Position numbers and translations under genes: made by a program
Notes under the pieces: model-generated
Seen by the model: the letters and a program-made list of their open reading frames with translations, nothing else
The model's database searches: none
What the model was told of the DNA's origin: nothing
Assembly: GCA_021234155.1 (NCBI GenBank)
Contig: JAJEKV010000013.1
Location: 11,620,669-11,684,668 of the forward strand
Length of the DNA: 64,000 nt
Origin: Isoetes taiwanensis
Taxonomy: Eukaryota > Streptophyta > Lycopodiopsida > Isoetales > Isoetaceae
Reading direction: 5' to 3'
In this document: piece by piece, positions 60,001 through 64,000 of the stretch
Layout: every line of letters begins with the position of its first letter
How positions within the stretch are numbered: position 1 is the first letter of the stretch

Positions 60001-60876
60001 AGTTCATCTAACTTCGTTTACATAAAACAAAGCTACATATTTAATTGGATCCACATACTGTAGGCAATGTCTTTTTTAAAAAGACACGAAAATCCAACTC
60101 CAAAATATCATACGAGGACTATTCTATTGAGATTAATATGAAGGAAATTATTGAAAGGACATTCCAAATTTGTGTTCAATATGTAGCACAATAACAGGAG
60201 GTTCCAGTAGGATTTGATATGGATGCATAAATCACCATTGCTAATACCATAGTCCCAAGCCTTGCAAGAGCTGAGCTCCAGACTTCGGAGAACAGAAGCT
60301 GCAGCAAATGGCACACCGCATCGCAAGCCCAAAGAACCGCAAGACGCCAATCGGGGTCACTGGTCAACTGAACGCCGTCGGCAGCCCCTACCGACCCGCG
60401 CACCATCATCACGCTGCGTGCGCCACCGGGCGAGTGGGCGGTGCCCCCACCAACGACCGAAGCTCGCGGTGGCTAAAGCGGACGCAACCACAACTCGTAG
60501 TTCCGGGGGGGCTGCCGAGGAAGAGCTAGGAGAGAATCTCACGGGAAGATACACACACACGTATCCTTGGGTGCATGACGCTTCCTGGTCAGGGACCTAT
60601 TCAAAGTCTACGACCAGCCCGTGGGGGTCCAGCGCCCATGCCACAACCGGTAGGGTGTTCGGTTCTGCGAGATGCACGAAGTTCGAGAGGCCATACCGCG
60701 ACAGTGCAAGTTATCGAAGGGCACATCTCGTATGTGAGTAGGGATCTTACTCCAGTCTGTGCCGGGGAGGCACGCAGGAGGGAGTTTCGCCGAGGGGTCG
60801 GGGCGCCCGCAGTCGACCAAATGCCGCAGCTGCACCTCGCCAGCCCAAATGATACCCCCGTCCGCCTCTACTCGAC
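60001..60876 (+). mobile_element. LINE-A copy 3, 5' end only
   Basis: Starts AGTTCATCTAAC like copy 2 (32506) and matches it through the AT-rich leader (TTGATATGGATGCATAAATC) and the GC-rich segment (GGTCACTGGTCAACTGAACG, GAGAGAATCTCACGG). It ends at CCTCTACTCG, where a family-B LTR begins. Copy 2 shows the element would continue into CCCTCTGCAATC. The 159-codon frame at 60262-60741 is not preserved in copy 2, so I do not call it ORF1. Confidence 0.8.
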
Positions 60877-62190
60877 GGTGGCGTTCAAAGACAACGATAA
60901 TCACGGTCCGAGGACGATAATCGTATCTTGCCGCAAACACGCATGACACCGCCATCCCGATTGACGTGTATGCCGACGTGTAGCCAAGCAAGTAGCACCC
61001 TAGGGGGCAACTTGCAAGTGTGTGCACACTTAGTTATGTGCACATTTATCCATGTGTACACATTTATCCATGTGTACAGGCCATTTAGCTAATAAAGGCA
61101 AGTGGGCCAAACTCATTTATCCCACATGCTCAAGGGAGAATAGGAAGCCCTAGCCCTAACCCTTAGTCTATAAAGGTATAGGAAACTCTAACTTTCCATT
61201 TTCGTCCACAGCCTTCTAGGACTCTGTTTTGCTTGCCCCAAGAGCCAATCTTGACTCCCGAAGTCTGTCTGAGCTGCCTAGCTCATCGGCCTCCCTTTCT
61301 AGTATCATCTTCGAGCAGTTCTGCAGCATGAATGCGTTCAGAGCAGGAGGAGCAAGCCAGGGATCAGGTATTTTGCCAAATCAATAGTCTAAACCGCCTC
61401 CCAGACATAGAATAAGTAGGTTTAGCCTATTGATTTGCCCATAGCAGCCATCTAGATATCTAAATATCGAGCCATAACTAAAGAACCTAACTTTGTGATT
61501 TAGATTAAATCTTGTTCTTTAGTTCTTCTGTGATATGTATGTGATGATGCATCTCTGTGGACTCATTGTATTGGGAAGGGGGTAGAGACCTTAAAGCTTA
61601 GTAGTTGATGCTCCTAGCTAGCCTCTTTAGTGCACTGTAAATTCGGCATGTGTACAAGAGCCACACCTGGTTGTGGGTGAAGGGGCCACACTGGCTTATA
61701 AGGAGGTTCATGTCCTGACTCATGATCACGTCCCTCTGGTAGTAAGGCCTATCGGGGACTATTGTGCACTAGACCCAATGCTCTGCCACTGCGTGAGGGC
61801 TTTGCATGGGTTCGACACTCTTGGGGTGGTGGACACCTTCCATGAAGTTCAAGTCGAGTACGGGTAGTGGCCCTCTAGTCACCTTGAGTCAGCATGCAGA
61901 TCTCTAGAGGGAGTGATCCCTACCTGCCCCATCGGAACTGGGGAGATGCAACCCAGGAATAGCCCCTCTGGCTATGCCTCCGGCGGGCTACAGTCAGGTC
62001 CCAACACTTTTCAACCTACTCTGCAAAGTGTGCACAGGAGGGGCGGATGGAGTGGACTACCCTAAACCATGTTCTTATGTCAGCCAAATCCATTTGCCAT
62101 GAATTCTGTCTGCAATGACCTCTGGAGACCCAAGCCGTCAGTCATCCCCTTTGAGTCTGAGCCTTGGGTAAGATTTCCATATGTGATGTC
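60877..62190 (+). repeat. LTR, family B, copy 2 (3' end deleted)
   Basis: Homologous to 20948 to about 22243, starting around GGTGGCGTTC inside LINE-A. It stops at CCATATGTGATGTCT, about 265 bp before the LTR end seen in copy 1. The following base begins unrelated sequence carrying the H3-like frame. Copy 2 keeps CAG/CTG where copy 1 has CGG or CG (for example GAGTCAGCATGCAGAT versus GAGTCGGCATGTAGAT). Confidence 0.8.
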
Positions 62191-62697
62191 TGACCTGCCT
62201 GGGAGTCATACATGATAGACCCTATCAGGGTCTACCAGAAGAAGCTGAAGGAGTACAAGGAATTCATGAAGAAGTGGGAGGCTTACAACTCCTACTACCA
62301 GGCCAATAAGGTGACCTATGTTGCAGATGGACGGCCGTCGAAGAAGCAGACTCTAAAGCCACCGCCAGAGAAGCCTACTCCTCCGAAGAAGCTAGCAAAA
62401 AGGAAAGCCAACTCGAATCTGTCACGAGCAATTCGGGAGATCAGGCATTTTCAGTGAAGTTATGGCTTCCTCATACCCCGTGCACCGTTCGCCAGGCTGG
62501 TGAAGGAAGTTGTGCAAGAGTACAGTTCCGACATGAGGGTAACGGTCGAGATGCTGCTAGCTCTGCAAGAAGCAGCCAAGCAAAAGCTAGTCCAACATTT
62601 TGAAGACTCCACAGCATGCACTGTACACGCCAAGAGGGTGACTTTAATGAAAAAAGATATGCACCTGGCCAGCCACATTAAAGGAGAACCCCATTAA
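62191..62697 (+). pseudogene. Histone H3-like fold with atypical N-terminus and one in-frame stop
   Basis: One continuous plus frame runs from 62194 (first ATG 62212) to TAA at 62695-62697, interrupted only by TGA at 62455-62457. The C-terminal ~90 codons are a histone H3 fold. They contain REIRHFQ (alpha-N), the stop at the usual Lys position, then FLIPRAPFARLVKEVVQEYS (alpha 1), LLALQEAAKQKLVQHFED (alpha 2), VHAKRVTLMKKDMHLASHIKG (alpha 2-3, here given as positions 62620-62685) and a short end. By eye about half the residues match canonical H3, with no gap, and loop 1 has the canonical length. The ~75 residues before it are not an H3 tail: IRVYQKKLKEYKEFMKKWEA is a charged, probably helical segment, followed by a Lys/Pro-rich linker. 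It lies directly after a truncated LTR. It could be a captured H3-variant gene, a retrocopy, or an element-encoded histone. The H3 identity is strong; function is unknown. Confidence 0.8.
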
Positions 62698-63678
62698 TTT
62701 TGTAAATGATAAATTTTGTGAATACAAAGTGTTTTGATGTAAATTATGAGTGCATAATTGTTGTTAATTAGGTTGAATTAGCAATAATTCCCCTTTGTAT
62801 TAGTTAAATTGGACATTTTTAGGCCAAATAGTGCCCAATGTCTCACGGTATGCGCCCAGACCAAAAACCAAATTTTGGTTTTGCCTCCCAACGCATACCA
62901 TGAGACATCCAAACTTTGAACCTCCATAACTTGAGCTACAGAGCTCCAAATCGCCTGAAATTTGTTGTAATAGGACCGTTAGATAGTCTATAATCCATTT
63001 ATGACCTCAAATTAGGCTAGAAATGTCAAACCCCAGCTTAAAATGACCAAAATTGCTCAAACCCTTGAATTGTTTTTCCAAACTGTGGTTTGTTTGTAAA
63101 TAGAAGCATACCCCATTAGTACCTCGCAAGTATTGCTCTCGGCTCGAAGCTGATGCCTTACTCCTAGATAGAAGTGCTCAAGAACACCCCTTTGTTATAG
63201 TCATCTAGACCTCAGCATAGCAACCCAAGTTCAACTGTTCGTACATCACCTCTGCTCATGCCAAAGGCATAAACCTTGACCTAATTCTGTGTCCTTCTAA
63301 TAGAGTTTGACTTATATAGTCGCCACATTGACACTCCCTATTGCCAGGATACCTAAAAAGGAGCTAGAGTCTAGAGCTGCCCAAGTCACTCCATGTGTAG
63401 AGATTGGACCCTCCCCCCAAACCAACTTTGCTAGAACCTTAGAATATGTCTCAAACACCATGAGAGCTTCGCAAAACAAACCTCATTTCATGCCATACCA
63501 CACGTCCTAATGCCCATAGACTTGGAGATTATAGATATGTCTCCAGTAATGCTGCTCGAGCCATCTTGCTTGCTTATAGAGCCCAGAATGTTGTAGGAGA
63601 GCCCTTCAAGTAGACCCTTAGACTCTAGAACATACTGGCGTTGCTTTCAAGCACTGGGGCGAGCCACGTAAGAGCTAG
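62698..63678. other. Unassigned AT-rich DNA
   Basis: Non-coding 3' flank of the H3-like frame. CATACCATGAGACAT (about 62893) and the reverse-complementary ATGTCTCACGGTATG (about 62838) form an imperfect inverted repeat with the phrase GCGCCCAGACC between. Nothing else is supported. Confidence 0.45.
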
Positions 63679-64000
63679 AGGCTAACTTTTGAAGACATCG
63701 AGGACCCGGCCGATCTACGCATGGATAAGGAGAGGAGACGAAAAAGACGGGACCCAAGAGAGGGAAGCACAACGACAAACACCTCAACCGATAAACGAGT
63801 AGAACAGGACACCACCGGCCTATCATCAATCTTCATCAAATGGGAAGAATATTTGGTAACCAATGGCATCAAGAATCTTCTAGATGTCAACCTCCCGGCT
63901 ACCACGCCCCTAGCCGACATGAGAAAAGAGGATCTCGACGCCTTCACCAACTCGACGCACATGAGTTTCAAATGGAAGAACGCAAGACAGCAAAATACAA
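63679..64000 (+). CDS. Open reading frame running off the window, unidentified
   Basis: The frame is open from 63679 (after a TAG) to the window end, with a first ATG at 63721. It encodes a very basic start (MDKERRRKRRDPREG), a Thr/Ser-rich linker, then a more ordered segment with IFIKWEEYLVTNGIKNLLDV and PLADMRKEDLDAFTNS. More than 90 codons without a stop and with balanced composition suggest real or recently real coding. Position after a 5'-side LTR remnant would suit a retroelement gag-like protein, but no zinc knuckle or capsid motif lies inside the window. I do not recognise the family. Confidence 0.4.

Noticed and set aside
60262-60741. 159-codon plus frame as LINE ORF1
   Set aside because: It lies in the GC-rich leader of LINE-A. 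The homologous part of copy 2 does not keep the frame, and the residues are mostly those of GC-rich noise.
62410-62697. Calling the H3-like frame a centromeric CENH3
   Set aside because: The divergent tail and LIPRAPF are suggestive, but loop 1 has canonical H3 length rather than the longer CENH3 form, and there is an in-frame stop.

Overview
The window looks like a piece of a large, repeat-rich land-plant nuclear genome. Three pieces of plant gene sequence are recognisable. These are an intact SLU7 splicing-factor gene (minus strand, 52.9-54.5 kb), several exons of a class VIII-like myosin motor (minus strand, 2.2-2.9 kb), and a decayed, apparently intronless copy of N-myristoyltransferase (plus strand, 41.3-42.7 kb). 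Most of the rest is transposon sequence. The LINEs carry the RT box GVRQGCPLSPTLF rather than the form usual in angiosperm L1 elements. That makes a fern, lycophyte or gymnosperm more likely than a flowering plant, but this is a weak inference and I name no species.

Layout. 0-13.9 kb: mostly anonymous AT-rich DNA with the myosin fragment, a 230-bp foldback element, a SINE-like T-arm and several short tandem duplications. 13.9-19.65 kb: a complete-looking Mutator-like (MULE) DNA transposon with an 8-bp target duplication. Its inverted termini are built from tandem GATCCC...GGGATC repeats, and it holds a frameshifted transposase. 19.65-22.5 kb: the 3' end of an LTR retrotransposon (LTR family B), whose interior probably holds the MULE. 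22.5-26.3 kb: LINE-A copy 1. 26.3-28.15 kb: an LTR of family A followed by a tandem repeat (repeat R). 29-30.85 kb: a second LINE lineage (LINE-B) on the minus strand. 32.5-37.6 kb: LINE-A copy 2, the most complete, interrupted by a 450-bp TRIM element. 41.3-42.7 kb: the N-myristoyltransferase pseudogene. 52.9-54.8 kb: SLU7 with its promoter. 55.0-59.8 kb: a chromodomain Ty3/gypsy element with both LTRs but most of gag-pol deleted. 60.0-62.2 kb: the LINE-A 5' end and another family-B LTR. 62.2-62.7 kb: a histone H3-like reading frame with an unusual N-terminus and one in-frame stop. The window ends inside an open, unidentified reading frame.

Two observations matter for reading everything else. 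First, the H3-like frame directly after a truncated LTR is the best candidate for something undescribed: the histone fold is nearly complete in one reading frame, but the tail is not an H3 tail. Second, in most of the transposons the trinucleotides CAG and CTG are scarce and CG is abundant. Paired repeat copies differ again and again as CWG versus CG or CGG. That pattern is opposite to CpG deamination and suggests consensus errors at CHG-methylated sites, as in long-read nanopore assemblies. Many of the transposon 'frameshifts' may therefore be sequencing artefacts, and pseudogene calls in those regions are provisional.
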